Source: a virus
Direction: 5' to 3' (one strand)
Length of the DNA: 22,850 nt
Virus record (IMG/VR): IMGVR_UViG_3300020470_000727
Span: 1 to 22,850 of that record
This document shows positions 6,557 to 13,397 of this stretch, piece by piece. The notes under the pieces were generated by a model. The model made no database searches and had not been told where the DNA came from. It saw nothing but the letters and a program-made list of their open reading frames with translations. How positions within the stretch are numbered: position 1 is the stretch's first letter; the number at the start of each line of letters is the position of its first letter. A program made the translations under genes and the position numbers.

Positions 6557-6792
6557 TTCTTATTGGATTCCCATTTACCTGTTTTCTTATTATATTTCTT
6601 TACTTCTCCTGGTCTTAGTTTGCTAACTCTTTTCTTTGCTTCTAATGCATCTTTTGTAAATTCTTTCCACTTCTTTCTACCATGCGTCATGACCAGTCTA
6701 TCTTTTTCTAATCTCTTCTGATCAGCAGCACGTTTTTCCCGATACTTCGCAGTATCGAATGTGTCACCGTATTTTTCACTGATATTTTGCAT
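6553..6792 (-). CDS. Small basic hypothetical protein, 79 aa
   Basis: Starts MQNISEKYGDTFDTAKYREK, with GGA 6 nt before the ATG at 6790-6792. It is rich in Lys and Arg and probably one long helix, ending in KYNKKTGKWESNKK. It overlaps the upstream gene by 17 nt and the downstream one by 4 nt. The basic composition would suit nucleic acid binding, but nothing else supports that. Confidence 0.65.
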   Translation of the reverse strand: MQNISEKYGDTFDTAKYREKRAADQKRLEKDRLVMTHGRKKWKEFTKDALEAKKRVSKLRPGEVKKYNKKTGKWESNKK

Positions 6793-6994
6793 TGAATTCC
6801 TTAAATGATGATTGACAATCAGGTGGGTCTGGATACTTGTATCCTTTGATCTTCATCCATTTATTATGCATTGCACCTAGTATCCAAGATTGAGATAGAC
6901 TCTTAGGTCCATTCTCTAACAACTCAAGTTGTTTCTTGTTACTTGTGTATGCTTTGTATTCTTCTCTCCAGTTAGAATCATCAAAGTCTACCAT
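6776..6994 (-). CDS. Small hypothetical protein, 72 aa
   Basis: The ATG at 6992-6994 has a very strong AAGGAGG 8 nt upstream, fixing the start. The central part (ENGPKSLSQSWILGAMHNKW) and the C-terminal PDPPDCQSS resemble a small cyanophage family I have seen annotated as hypothetical. Soluble, mixed charge. It overlaps the upstream gene by 7 nt (ATGGTAG). Role unknown. Confidence 0.7.
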   Translation of the reverse strand: MVDFDDSNWREEYKAYTSNKKQLELLENGPKSLSQSWILGAMHNKWMKIKGYKYPDPPDCQSSFKEFNAKYQ

Positions 6995-7164
6995 TCAAAT
7001 TTCCTCCTTTTCTTCCAGTCTTGATACATCTCACCAAACTTCATACCTTCATGTGATTTGATTTCACCTGTTAGTATTCTTTTTTGGTCTTCAGTGAGTT
7101 TCACCATTGTAGCATATTCTTTAGGAAATTGTCCAATTTCCTTTGAAATCTCTTCAGGGGTCAT
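6988..7164 (-). CDS. Small hypothetical protein, 58 aa
   Basis: ATG at 7162-7164 and TAG at 6988-6990. Protein MTPEEISKEIGQFPKEYATM followed by a helical basic C-terminus (YQDWKKRRKFEW). The start overlaps the upstream gene by 4 nt (ATGA), and the coding end contains the strong Shine-Dalgarno of the next gene. No known domain. Confidence 0.65.
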   Translation of the reverse strand: MTPEEISKEIGQFPKEYATMVKLTEDQKRILTGEIKSHEGMKFGEMYQDWKKRRKFEW

Positions 7165-7664
7165 TTGTAATGATATGAGGGTTTGTTGGTCTTACCAAGT
7201 TTACCACTGCGTACCTTAGTACCAGAGGTTTCACCATCCCCTTTAGGATGTTTACCTGGTGCAGACTTACCAATGTTTGCTGACTTTCCTGGTTTTTTAG
7301 ACTCAGTGTCATGCAATCTTGCTGGTTTGTCCTTGTCTTTGGTAATAACGGATTCTTGCCCGTGTTTGCGTCCTAAACGACGCATTGTTTTCCCAAATCT
7401 ACGTTTAGACATTTTATCAGGTTTTGATGTCTGATAGGAAACCTCTCGGCCAGTTTGTCCACTGCCATACTTGTATTCCCCTACACCTTTTTTATACCCG
7501 ATACCCTTCTTTTTGAGATCTTTTTCAAGACTCTTTCTCTTCTTACGATTTCCTGACTCACTATCTCCACGGTCAGCAGAAATATTCCCAGTTACCTGAG
7601 TTTTTGATTTCTTAAGCATCCTAGCAGTAGGATTGCCTTCCATGAATTGCTTGTAAGTCTTCAT
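7161..7664 (-). CDS. Highly basic hypothetical protein, 167 aa
   Basis: I chose the ATG at 7662-7664 (MKTYKQFMEGN) because a late promoter TATAAATA lies 23 nt upstream; a GTG at 7703 would put the promoter inside the gene. The protein is strongly basic and low in hydrophobic residues. A central block KMSKRRFGKTMRRLGRKHGQ followed by ESVITKDKDKPARLHDT, then a Gly/Lys-rich tail, recalls a family of uncharacterised cyanophage proteins with FxKxMxxLGKKxxQxSV. A late-expressed basic protein could be a virion or DNA-associated component, but this is inference. It overlaps the next gene by 4 nt. Confidence 0.7.
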   Translation of the reverse strand: MKTYKQFMEGNPTARMLKKSKTQVTGNISADRGDSESGNRKKRKSLEKDLKKKGIGYKKGVGEYKYGSGQTGREVSYQTSKPDKMSKRRFGKTMRRLGRKHGQESVITKDKDKPARLHDTESKKPGKSANIGKSAPGKHPKGDGETSGTKVRSGKLGKTNKPSYHYK

Positions 7665-7687
7665 CTTCGTAATACTTTTATCATTGG

Positions 7688-7695
7688 TATTTATA
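7688..7695 (-). promoter_or_regulatory. Late promoter (TATAAATA) for the basic 167-aa protein
   Basis: Perfect TATAAATA directly after the TAA stop of the preceding small gene and 23 nt before the MKTYKQF start. It implies that the second half of the small-gene train can also be transcribed late. Confidence 0.75.
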
Positions 7696-7839
7696 TTATC
7701 CACCTGCTAATGCGTCATAATCTTCGTCTGTATAACTATCTAACTCAAGTAGGACTTCCTTATGATACTCTGCAGATCTTCTGATTGCATCGTAACATTT
7801 TTCTAATTCTTCCTTCTTTTCTTCTGGTGTCATTACCAT
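7696..7839 (-). CDS. Small acidic hypothetical protein, 47 aa
   Basis: Reads MVMTPEEKKEELEKCYDAIR from the ATG at 7837-7839; the third codon is also ATG (7831-7833), which overlaps the upstream stop by one base (TAATG) and may be the true start. Acidic and helical, ending DEDYDALAGG. The stop is immediately followed by the late promoter. Function unknown. Confidence 0.6.
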   Translation of the reverse strand: MVMTPEEKKEELEKCYDAIRRSAEYHKEVLLELDSYTDEDYDALAGG

Positions 7840-8012
7840 TTACCGATAGGACAGTGCATTGAAGGTATTCTGACTTTAATTGGCATAATACAACCACATT
7901 GACTGCAAATGCTTAATCTTTGCAAATGCTCACACTTCTGACATATACCCATCCTAGTATTTGCTTGTCTAGGAGCAGGTCTATTACTCAGAAAGTCCTT
8001 AATCTCATCCAT
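7833..8012 (-). CDS. Cys-rich putative zinc-binding protein, 59 aa
   Basis: ATG at 8010-8012. After MDEIKDFLSNRP the protein has CQKC (residues 24-27), then CSQCGC (36-41) and a final MHCPIGKW. The pattern CxxC-x8-CxxCxC with terminal CPxGKW recurs in small phage zinc-ribbon-like proteins, many from cyanophages. It probably binds one zinc ion and may act as a small adaptor or nucleic acid binder; the role is not known. It overlaps its upstream neighbour by 8 nt. Confidence 0.75.
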   Translation of the reverse strand: MDEIKDFLSNRPAPRQANTRMGICQKCEHLQRLSICSQCGCIMPIKVRIPSMHCPIGKW

Positions 8013-8097
8013 TTAATCTTTTAACCATCATTTTAGTCATCTTCTTGATTTGGCGCAAACGTGCAGACGCAGCCTTGGACTTGGTGTTGCGTCCCAT
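8005..8097 (-). CDS. Very small basic protein, 30 aa
   Basis: ATG at 8095-8097, TGA at 8005-8007. MGRNTKSKAASARLRQIKKM continues with further Lys/Met. It fills the 98-nt gap between two confident genes and overlaps the downstream start by 8 nt, as do its neighbours. An in-frame TAG lies just upstream, so it cannot be longer. Shine-Dalgarno is weak (AAAG). Short length makes this tentative. Confidence 0.45.
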   Translation of the reverse strand: MGRNTKSKAASARLRQIKKMTKMMVKRLNG

Positions 8098-8110
8098 CTT
8101 TCTAGGTGAC

Positions 8111-8362
8111 TCATGCTTCTTCAGCAGCATCGGTCTTAGCCTCATCGAGTGTACTATTTATGAATTCCTTACGAAACTCTTGTACCTGACTAAGAACTTC
8201 ATCATCGACAGGTGGTCCTGATTGCATTACAGGACATAAAAGTGCTGTTGCACCATCAGGACGTTTTATCCTCCATACAGTGCGGTTTCTTTCACACATC
8301 GTGAGAAGGAAGGACAAATTACTACATGCTTCCTGCTCTGATACATCTTGAATCTCGTTCAT
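8111..8362 (-). CDS. Small acidic hypothetical protein, 83 aa
   Basis: MNEIQDVSEQEACSNLSFLL starts at an ATGA overlap with the upstream gene. The middle (RTVWRIKRPDGATALLCPV) looks like a beta strand pair, followed by PPVDDEVLSQVQEFRKEF, a helix, and an acidic tail. I recall this pattern from cyanophage hypothetical proteins. Second gene of the unit starting at the sigma70-type promoter 8581-8609. Role unknown. Confidence 0.7.
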   Translation of the reverse strand: MNEIQDVSEQEACSNLSFLLTMCERNRTVWRIKRPDGATALLCPVMQSGPPVDDEVLSQVQEFRKEFINSTLDEAKTDAAEEA

Positions 8363-8559
8363 AATACTGCAAATTGATAGGTACGAATTTCTGCCTCGGT
8401 AACTTCCTCTATGGCAGCAATAGTTTCAGCAAATCCTTCAGCACCTTCTTCGTCCCATTTCCATTCCACCTTTTTGAGCTCTCCCTCATCTGATGCAATG
8501 GTAATGCTACGCTCTGATAGGTTGATTACTATCGAGGTGACTTCGGAATCCACAATCAT
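8359..8559 (-). CDS. Small acidic hypothetical protein, 66 aa; first gene of the small-gene train
   Basis: MIVDSEVTSIVINLSERSIT is followed by strands and a helix rich in Glu (EEGAEGFAETIAAIEE). Soluble, no motif recognised. ATG at 8557-8559 lies 21 nt downstream of the -10 box of a good sigma70-type promoter, so the 5' leader should be short; no Shine-Dalgarno is seen. Overlaps the next gene by 4 nt. Confidence 0.7.
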   Translation of the reverse strand: MIVDSEVTSIVINLSERSITIASDEGELKKVEWKWDEEGAEGFAETIAAIEEVTEAEIRTYQFAVL

Positions 8560-8580
8560 GGGTATATATCGGATATCTGG

Positions 8581-8609
8581 ATTATAACACAGGTGTCAAG
8601 TCAATTCAA
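8581..8609 (-). promoter_or_regulatory. Sigma70-type promoter driving the small-gene train
   Basis: On the minus strand TTGAAT (8604-8609) and TATAAT (8581-8586) are separated by exactly 17 nt. The -10 is perfect and the -35 matches 4 of 6. This is the best host-type promoter I see in the window and suggests early or middle expression of the small genes by host RNA polymerase. The -35 begins next to the stop codon of gp5. Confidence 0.7.
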
Positions 8610-11177
8610 GTATATAGTCTTTGCAACGAGTTTCATGGTTTTCTTTGCTGTAAGGGTCATTGGACCATCTGTAGCATTCATAGTAGCAGAGACTTTAGCA
8701 TCCATTGCATATGCTCCATCTTCTACATCGATTGTATATCCACCCTTCTCAACAGTATGAGTAGCACCACCAGCAGCACAAGTCATCATATATGGACCTG
8801 GTGTAGTAATAGAGAATGGAGGAATCTTAGAAGTTTGTGATTCAATCTGTTTCCAGTTGATTGGACCACCTACATTAGAGAAACGTCCACCAGCAGGTGC
8901 TTTAGGATCTAAGTAATTTAAGTTTTCTGTTAATGAGCAAGCATTGAATGTAATAGCATTACCAGCATTAACAACAAATTCTCCTGGACTATATGTCTGT
9001 GTCTTATATGTGCTCTTGAAACTAGATCCACTAATAACCATATCACGAGCACCTAACTCGAAATTGGTCAAATTGAGTTTTAATCCACTACCAGCAAACT
9101 GTAAATCAACGTCACTACCAAAGGAAACTTGGTGTTTCTGGATTTTACCAGCAGATCCTGCTTTTTTACCATTCTTATCAACCTGTTTTGCAGCTCCCTG
9201 AGCATTAAATGCCATCATTCCACCAACAGTAACATGCATGTCACCAGTAACGTGTAAACGATAGTCACCTTCAATAGTACGACAATAATCTCCATCAACT
9301 GTCTTACATTCGTCACCATGCACTTCAAGAGTATGGTTACCTGCATAAGTTGAGTGGTCTGCAACTAAATTACCCTCATCAGTCTCAGAATTACCACCAG
9401 TTGCTTTTTTAGTCTGAGATCTAACAAAATCTGCTAAGTCTTTATCACTTATATCTGGATTTTTCTTTCTTGCTTCCTGTTTTGCCTTATATTGTGCTAA
9501 TTGAGCATTATTTTGCTTAATTGAGTGGAATGTTGACCCAGATGCCTTTTTAGTAATAGTTGCTTGTCTACCAGGTGTGCCCATTTGAGTTTCATAAGCA
9601 CCACTAACATAATTAGTCGCATCAGTTAAATATGGGTCTGCTTCTGCCATAAAGGAATCGAGGAAACCTCCTCCACCACCCTGATCTGCTTTTCCATTCT
9701 CACAACTACCTTTATCTGAACCTAACAAATTCCTTAAATTGGCTAATTCAGCAGGAGTACAAGCAGTAGTCCCGAAGAATGGTTGCCAACCTACATTATC
9801 ACCACCATTATTTGCTGACCTATCACAACTTGGTTTTAGCTTTGTAAAGAATAATGCCAAAATACCTGCAAATAAACCACCAGCACCAGATCCAGTAGGA
9901 GTAGCAATTTCGTTAATATCGAATTTTTCATCCATAATACCTGTGCCTGATGCCCACTTTTCCATAATACTACCAATTCCTGCTTGACCAGAAACTAGAC
10001 CCTTAACTGTTTTAAGAATACCACTAAGATTTGAAAGCATTGATTGTACACTACAAACAATGGAATCTAAAGTCTTTTCAAGACCTTCTGTTGCCATTTG
10101 TGCTTTTGAAAGGACTCCATTTAACTGACTCTTAATTAAACCCTCTATTGTAGAAATTGGAGATGAAATAAGAGAAGCAAGTTGTGCATCTAGTCCACAA
10201 ATCGACCCTAATAATGCTTGTAATGCTTGCTCAACAACTTTGAAACTTTCGTTAGGAACACCTGTAAATGAATTCTTAAATGATGCTTTTTCAATTTTTT
10301 GGACTAAATCGTCTAATTGCATCCTCATAGCAGAAATCACCTGAGAGAATAATGCTCCAAGGTAATTTTTCATCTTTCCTGTCAATTTCTCCATCGTAAC
10401 CAACTTACCTTCGACAATATCGATAAAATCGCCATTATCGGTTTTTACAAGTTGACTAGCAGATGTAGAAATATCCTCTATAAGGTATCCTAGCTGATAT
10501 TCCATAGTTTTGTATGGACCGCCTACACCGTTAGCAGCAGGAATTGGGTCTTTTGGACTTCTTGGTTTTTGGGGATTACTGCTACTTCCTGCCTGTCCTG
10601 GCTTATTTGCATTATTAAAAGGTGCACCAAAACTACCTGGTTTAACAGTTTCATTCTGTGGACCAATAGAGACAGAATTGGACTCTGGAGGTTCTCCAGT
10701 ATTATTCTCCATTACGTTAGATTCACCAGGAGGCAATGTTGCTGGATTTGGTGAAACACCGTCTGGATACTCTTGTGATGAAAATATAAACTTCTTCGTT
10801 TTCTTCTTATAACCAATATGTGACCTCATGACACCCATAACAAGAGGCATTTGAGCATCTTGACCGTCCATGAAGAATCCCATGACAATAGCGCCAGGTT
10901 GCAACCATCCGCTAGATTTACCTAATCCCCAAGATCCTGCTTGGTCTGTAGGCTGCAAAACAGTTGCCCAAGGCAAATCTTCGGTTTTTAGCTCTGTAGC
11001 AGTACCACCTTTTGGAGTCGTATAGTAGTTTAAGACTCTACACTTAACACGACCAATTTGAAGTGGATCTTCATTATCTTCAACTTCGCCAATCCACCAA
11101 TAAAATCCATCCTTCCCTACAAAGTTAGTAGTAGATTCATTCAGTATATTGTCAACGTTGTTCGTACTAACTGTCAT
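8601..11177 (-). CDS. 5: gp5-like baseplate hub / membrane-puncturing needle protein, 858 aa
   Basis: In T4, gp5 sits under the tail tube: an OB-fold, a lysozyme domain and a C-terminal triple beta-helix needle. Here residues 20-130 match the OB-fold region (FYWWIGEVEDNEDPLQIGRV, then SGWLQPGAIVMGFFMDGQDA). Around residues 612-655 lie needle-type repeats such as LEVHGDE, RTIEGDY and LHVTGDM; the C-terminus is also beta-rich. The 480-residue middle contains Pro/Asn-rich linkers and amphipathic helices but no recognisable T4-type lysozyme. The protein is much longer than T4 gp5 (575 aa). No Shine-Dalgarno; a late promoter CATAAATA ends 18 nt before the ATG. It forms its own transcription unit, separated from cpeT by a 66-bp repeated element. 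Confidence 0.85.
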   Translation of the reverse strand: MTVSTNNVDNILNESTTNFVGKDGFYWWIGEVEDNEDPLQIGRVKCRVLNYYTTPKGGTATELKTEDLPWATVLQPTDQAGSWGLGKSSGWLQPGAIVMGFFMDGQDAQMPLVMGVMRSHIGYKKKTKKFIFSSQEYPDGVSPNPATLPPGESNVMENNTGEPPESNSVSIGPQNETVKPGSFGAPFNNANKPGQAGSSSNPQKPRSPKDPIPAANGVGGPYKTMEYQLGYLIEDISTSASQLVKTDNGDFIDIVEGKLVTMEKLTGKMKNYLGALFSQVISAMRMQLDDLVQKIEKASFKNSFTGVPNESFKVVEQALQALLGSICGLDAQLASLISSPISTIEGLIKSQLNGVLSKAQMATEGLEKTLDSIVCSVQSMLSNLSGILKTVKGLVSGQAGIGSIMEKWASGTGIMDEKFDINEIATPTGSGAGGLFAGILALFFTKLKPSCDRSANNGGDNVGWQPFFGTTACTPAELANLRNLLGSDKGSCENGKADQGGGGGFLDSFMAEADPYLTDATNYVSGAYETQMGTPGRQATITKKASGSTFHSIKQNNAQLAQYKAKQEARKKNPDISDKDLADFVRSQTKKATGGNSETDEGNLVADHSTYAGNHTLEVHGDECKTVDGDYCRTIEGDYRLHVTGDMHVTVGGMMAFNAQGAAKQVDKNGKKAGSAGKIQKHQVSFGSDVDLQFAGSGLKLNLTNFELGARDMVISGSSFKSTYKTQTYSPGEFVVNAGNAITFNACSLTENLNYLDPKAPAGGRFSNVGGPINWKQIESQTSKIPPFSITTPGPYMMTCAAGGATHTVEKGGYTIDVEDGAYAMDAKVSATMNATDGPMTLTAKKTMKLVAKTIYLN

Positions 11178-11195
11178 GAAACCAATGTTTTTAGA

Positions 11196-11203
11196 TATTT
11201 ATG
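11196..11203 (-). promoter_or_regulatory. Late promoter (CATAAATA) for gp5
   Basis: CATAAATA on the minus strand, 18 nt before the gp5 ATG and directly downstream of the 66-bp boundary element. The implied 5' leader is about 10-15 nt and carries no Shine-Dalgarno sequence. Confidence 0.7.
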
Positions 11204-11204
11204 G

Positions 11205-11270
11205 AAAAACCCTACAGGTGAAAAAATATGCCGAGTTTTTTTCCCGCTTTTCTGGGAACTAAAAGTCGAA
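11205..11270 (-). repeat. 66-bp late-unit boundary element, copy A
   Basis: It spans exactly from the base after the cpeT stop codon to the edge of the gp5 late promoter. It is 53/66 identical, without gaps, to copy B at 18565-18630. On the minus strand it can form a stem GAAAAAA/TTTTTTC around a conserved CTCGGC loop, and a weaker hairpin from CTTTT/AAAAG near its 5' side. It ends AGGGTTTTT. It may be a terminator, an RNA-processing site or a late-promoter accessory element. Confidence 0.75.
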
Positions 11271-11768
11271 TTATATATGCGACTTTGTTTTATTCAACCT
11301 GTACATTTCATCACCCCCGAAAACTTTTAGTCCTCCAGGGGTGACTGCTTTGTCTTTGCTTTCGTAAACGTCTCTAGTTATTCTAACTTCAGACGTAACA
11401 ATACCACCAGCAATGATACATTCATCACCGATGACTCTGCCATTCCATGCTTGGCCATCCCAAGTGAATATCATATCACATTTGGGATTGCGTGTCCAGT
11501 CTAAATTATAATTTTCTACAACAATCCTATTGGGTGGGTGCTCCACCATCCTGTGATACTTCTCTCGATATGGTTTGTCTGGTCCTTCACTCCTCTTCCA
11601 TTGCTTAGAGTGGTATCCTCCTTCGATTTTCTCCCAAAGGAGGAACACCTGACTAAACTCAGTAGGAAATGATTGGGCTTGCCTTTTGTTATTATAAAAT
11701 CCTAAAAGGTAAGTCTCAAATTCATTCGTCAAAGACTTTACATTCGGGCTCACTTGGATGCATTTCAC
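11271..11768 (-). CDS. cpeT: CpeT/CpcT-type phycobiliprotein bilin lyase, 165 aa
   Basis: T-type lyases attach phycoerythrobilin or phycocyanobilin to beta-subunit cysteines of phycobiliproteins; cyanophage homologues are known to bind bilin. The family pattern is visible: YLLGFYNNKRQAQSFPTEFS (residues 20-39), KPYREKYH (65-72), a Cys-containing strand PKCDMIFTW (95-103), the GDECIIAGG turn (114-122) and the C-terminal LKVFGGDEMYRLNK. The length fits the phage forms. The start is uncertain: GTG at 11766-11768 overlaps cp12 by 47 nt, whereas a TTG at 11730-11732 would overlap by 11 nt and start nearer the domain. It follows cp12 in one short unit downstream of tail hub genes. The 3' end abuts repeat copy A. 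Confidence 0.85.
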   Translation of the reverse strand: MKCIQVSPNVKSLTNEFETYLLGFYNNKRQAQSFPTEFSQVFLLWEKIEGGYHSKQWKRSEGPDKPYREKYHRMVEHPPNRIVVENYNLDWTRNPKCDMIFTWDGQAWNGRVIGDECIIAGGIVTSEVRITRDVYESKDKAVTPGGLKVFGGDEMYRLNKTKSHI

Positions 11769-11949
11769 AGAATAATTCTATACAGTTGGGATCGTGATGA
11801 TCTCCTGCTACAATCTCGTCGTGATGATTATGCTCATACACTTCTAAATCATGTAGCTCCTCTTTAATATGCCTTCTTGTTTGAGGTGAAATTTGAGGAT
11901 CAGCTAGCACAGCTCTATCATGTTCTATGTGTGCTTCAATTGTTTTCAT
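11722..11949 (-). CDS. cp12: CP12-like Calvin-cycle inhibitor, 75 aa
   Basis: CP12 bridges GAPDH and phosphoribulokinase and shuts down carbon fixation, which cyanophages are thought to exploit to favour the pentose phosphate pathway. The C-terminus IELFCEMHPSEPECKVFDE matches the CP12 GAPDH-binding tail, with Cys61 and Cys70 in the usual CX8C spacing and an acidic end. The middle (EELHDLEVYEHNHHDE) matches the conserved CP12 core. The N-terminal Cys pair of plant CP12 is absent, as in other phage forms; an extra Cys56 is present. AGGGG lies 9 nt before the ATG. Late-like CTAAATAG lies at 11976-11983 over the stop of the gene upstream. Confidence 0.85.
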   Translation of the reverse strand: MKTIEAHIEHDRAVLADPQISPQTRRHIKEELHDLEVYEHNHHDEIVAGDHHDPNCIELFCEMHPSEPECKVFDE

Positions 11950-11975
11950 AGGAAGTTACCCCTAGTTATACATTA

Positions 11976-11983
11976 CTATTTAG
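11976..11983 (-). promoter_or_regulatory. Possible late promoter (CTAAATAG) for cp12-cpeT
   Basis: CTAAATAG coincides with the last codons and stop of the hub gene and lies 26 nt before the cp12 ATG. The same CTAAATA core precedes gp26 and gp4 at similar spacing. Because the bases are also coding, chance is possible. Confidence 0.35.
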
Positions 11984-13394
11984 GTAACGGAACCGAGTCT
12001 CTCACTAACATCAGCTCAGTATAAAGAGTTTCGTCAGTATATTTGTGACGTATTCCTGAAATAACATACCTTCCACTGTACTTGTAGTCTGTCTCCATCC
12101 TACTACCCACTGGCTTTGTCTTAGGAATACGAATCTCAACTCCGTATCCTGAGTATAGGTCAAGATTACCTGGAACGACAACTAATAACTGCACATTTTT
12201 CAGGGATTGCACACGTAAGTGCTGATAAGACTGCAAATATGGTATCTCATCATAGTTTTTTGATTCTTCTCTTACAGTACCACCAAAGGTAAAACCTCCT
12301 ACCTTCCAACGAGGTCTATCATACATTCTGTTAGGTAGAAAATCATATCTAATTCTCTTAGGGTTCTGTATTAATTTCTTGATGTCTTCATCATATGTTT
12401 CAACAGGATTTTTAGAGGTTGACTTACCTACATGAGACATCTTACCCCAGAACTCACTGATGTCATACTCATGAGCATGAGTAGCAGTCAACATATCTTT
12501 TGATATCTTTCCGTTAGCAAACATGTTAGGGTCAAACCCTACACTAAACCCAGACCATGCACCTTGTCTTAGTCCTGTTAGGTAATCTCTATCAGCAGGG
12601 AATACTATCCCTTCAATCTTCATGTCATCGTTTGCTTCATCACCTGACTTCTTAGGTGCGTAAGTATATTCATATAGTTTTGCCTTACCTGCATTAATAT
12701 CAGTCTCTTGTTCAAATGACTGTTGATTAACATCGTCAATCATCTTATCAATAGACTTAAAGTGATACCCCATTATGTTTTCCCAGAATAGGAAACCATT
12801 TTGTTTTGCATCCTTTGCACCACCACCTGTTGCTCTAACAGTCCTCTTTGCAATCCAATATATCATATCAAAGATTCTCCAGTTGGAGGCAACAAAGACA
12901 TGTTTATTCAATGTTTTCTCAGTATGTAATTTCTTTGGTGTATTAAGATACTTTGAGTCCTCAAGAAGTGTCTCAACTATATTCTCTGCTTCTACCTTGT
13001 TGTCAAATAAAGTCTTAGTGTTACCAAAGATACTAAGCACTTCATTCTTTAGAAACTCATCAGACACACACTTAACAGTGTATGCTTCTACATTACCTGC
13101 TCTTACTCTATCACTAATAGTATATGCTCTTAACTTATAGGTTGCTTTCTTGTGTATAGTCTCAAGTTTTAACTCCCATATCTCACTACCATTAAGGGTA
13201 CTAATTAATCCACTAGCATCTTCAAGAACAAACTCACCTTCTAAAGTTGCTTGGCCAATACTCTCTGTAATAAATGCAGCTTTAACTAATAGAGCAAGGT
13301 CATTACTACCTTCTTTATTCTCAACATATGTTCCATCACGTTTGATCTTAAGACCAATCTTGACATCAGATGCATCTACCCTTCTCATTGCCAT
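11976..13394 (-). CDS. Baseplate hub protein, gp27-like candidate, 472 aa
   Basis: The protein starts MAMRRVDASDVKIGLKIKRD and ends with a hub-type beta domain (LYSGYGVEIRIP, then KYSGRYVISGIRHKYTDETL), the layout of T4 gp27 and related tail hub proteins that form the trimeric ring around gp5. The N-terminal part contains FITESIGQATLEGEFVLEDA, consistent with the first tube-like domain. It is somewhat longer than T4 gp27 (391 aa). GGA lies 9 nt before the ATG, and the upstream stop is 3 nt away, indicating coupling. Position beside tape-measure candidates and gp5 supports the call, but identification rests on pattern and context rather than a diagnostic motif. Confidence 0.6.
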   Translation of the reverse strand: MAMRRVDASDVKIGLKIKRDGTYVENKEGSNDLALLVKAAFITESIGQATLEGEFVLEDASGLISTLNGSEIWELKLETIHKKATYKLRAYTISDRVRAGNVEAYTVKCVSDEFLKNEVLSIFGNTKTLFDNKVEAENIVETLLEDSKYLNTPKKLHTEKTLNKHVFVASNWRIFDMIYWIAKRTVRATGGGAKDAKQNGFLFWENIMGYHFKSIDKMIDDVNQQSFEQETDINAGKAKLYEYTYAPKKSGDEANDDMKIEGIVFPADRDYLTGLRQGAWSGFSVGFDPNMFANGKISKDMLTATHAHEYDISEFWGKMSHVGKSTSKNPVETYDEDIKKLIQNPKRIRYDFLPNRMYDRPRWKVGGFTFGGTVREESKNYDEIPYLQSYQHLRVQSLKNVQLLVVVPGNLDLYSGYGVEIRIPKTKPVGSRMETDYKYSGRYVISGIRHKYTDETLYTELMLVRDSVPLPK

Positions 13395-13397
13395 AAT

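Noticed and set aside
6335-6721. 128-codon plus-strand frame rich in Phe and Cys
   Set aside because: Antisense to two confident small genes; the Phe runs are the complement of Lys/Glu-rich coding.
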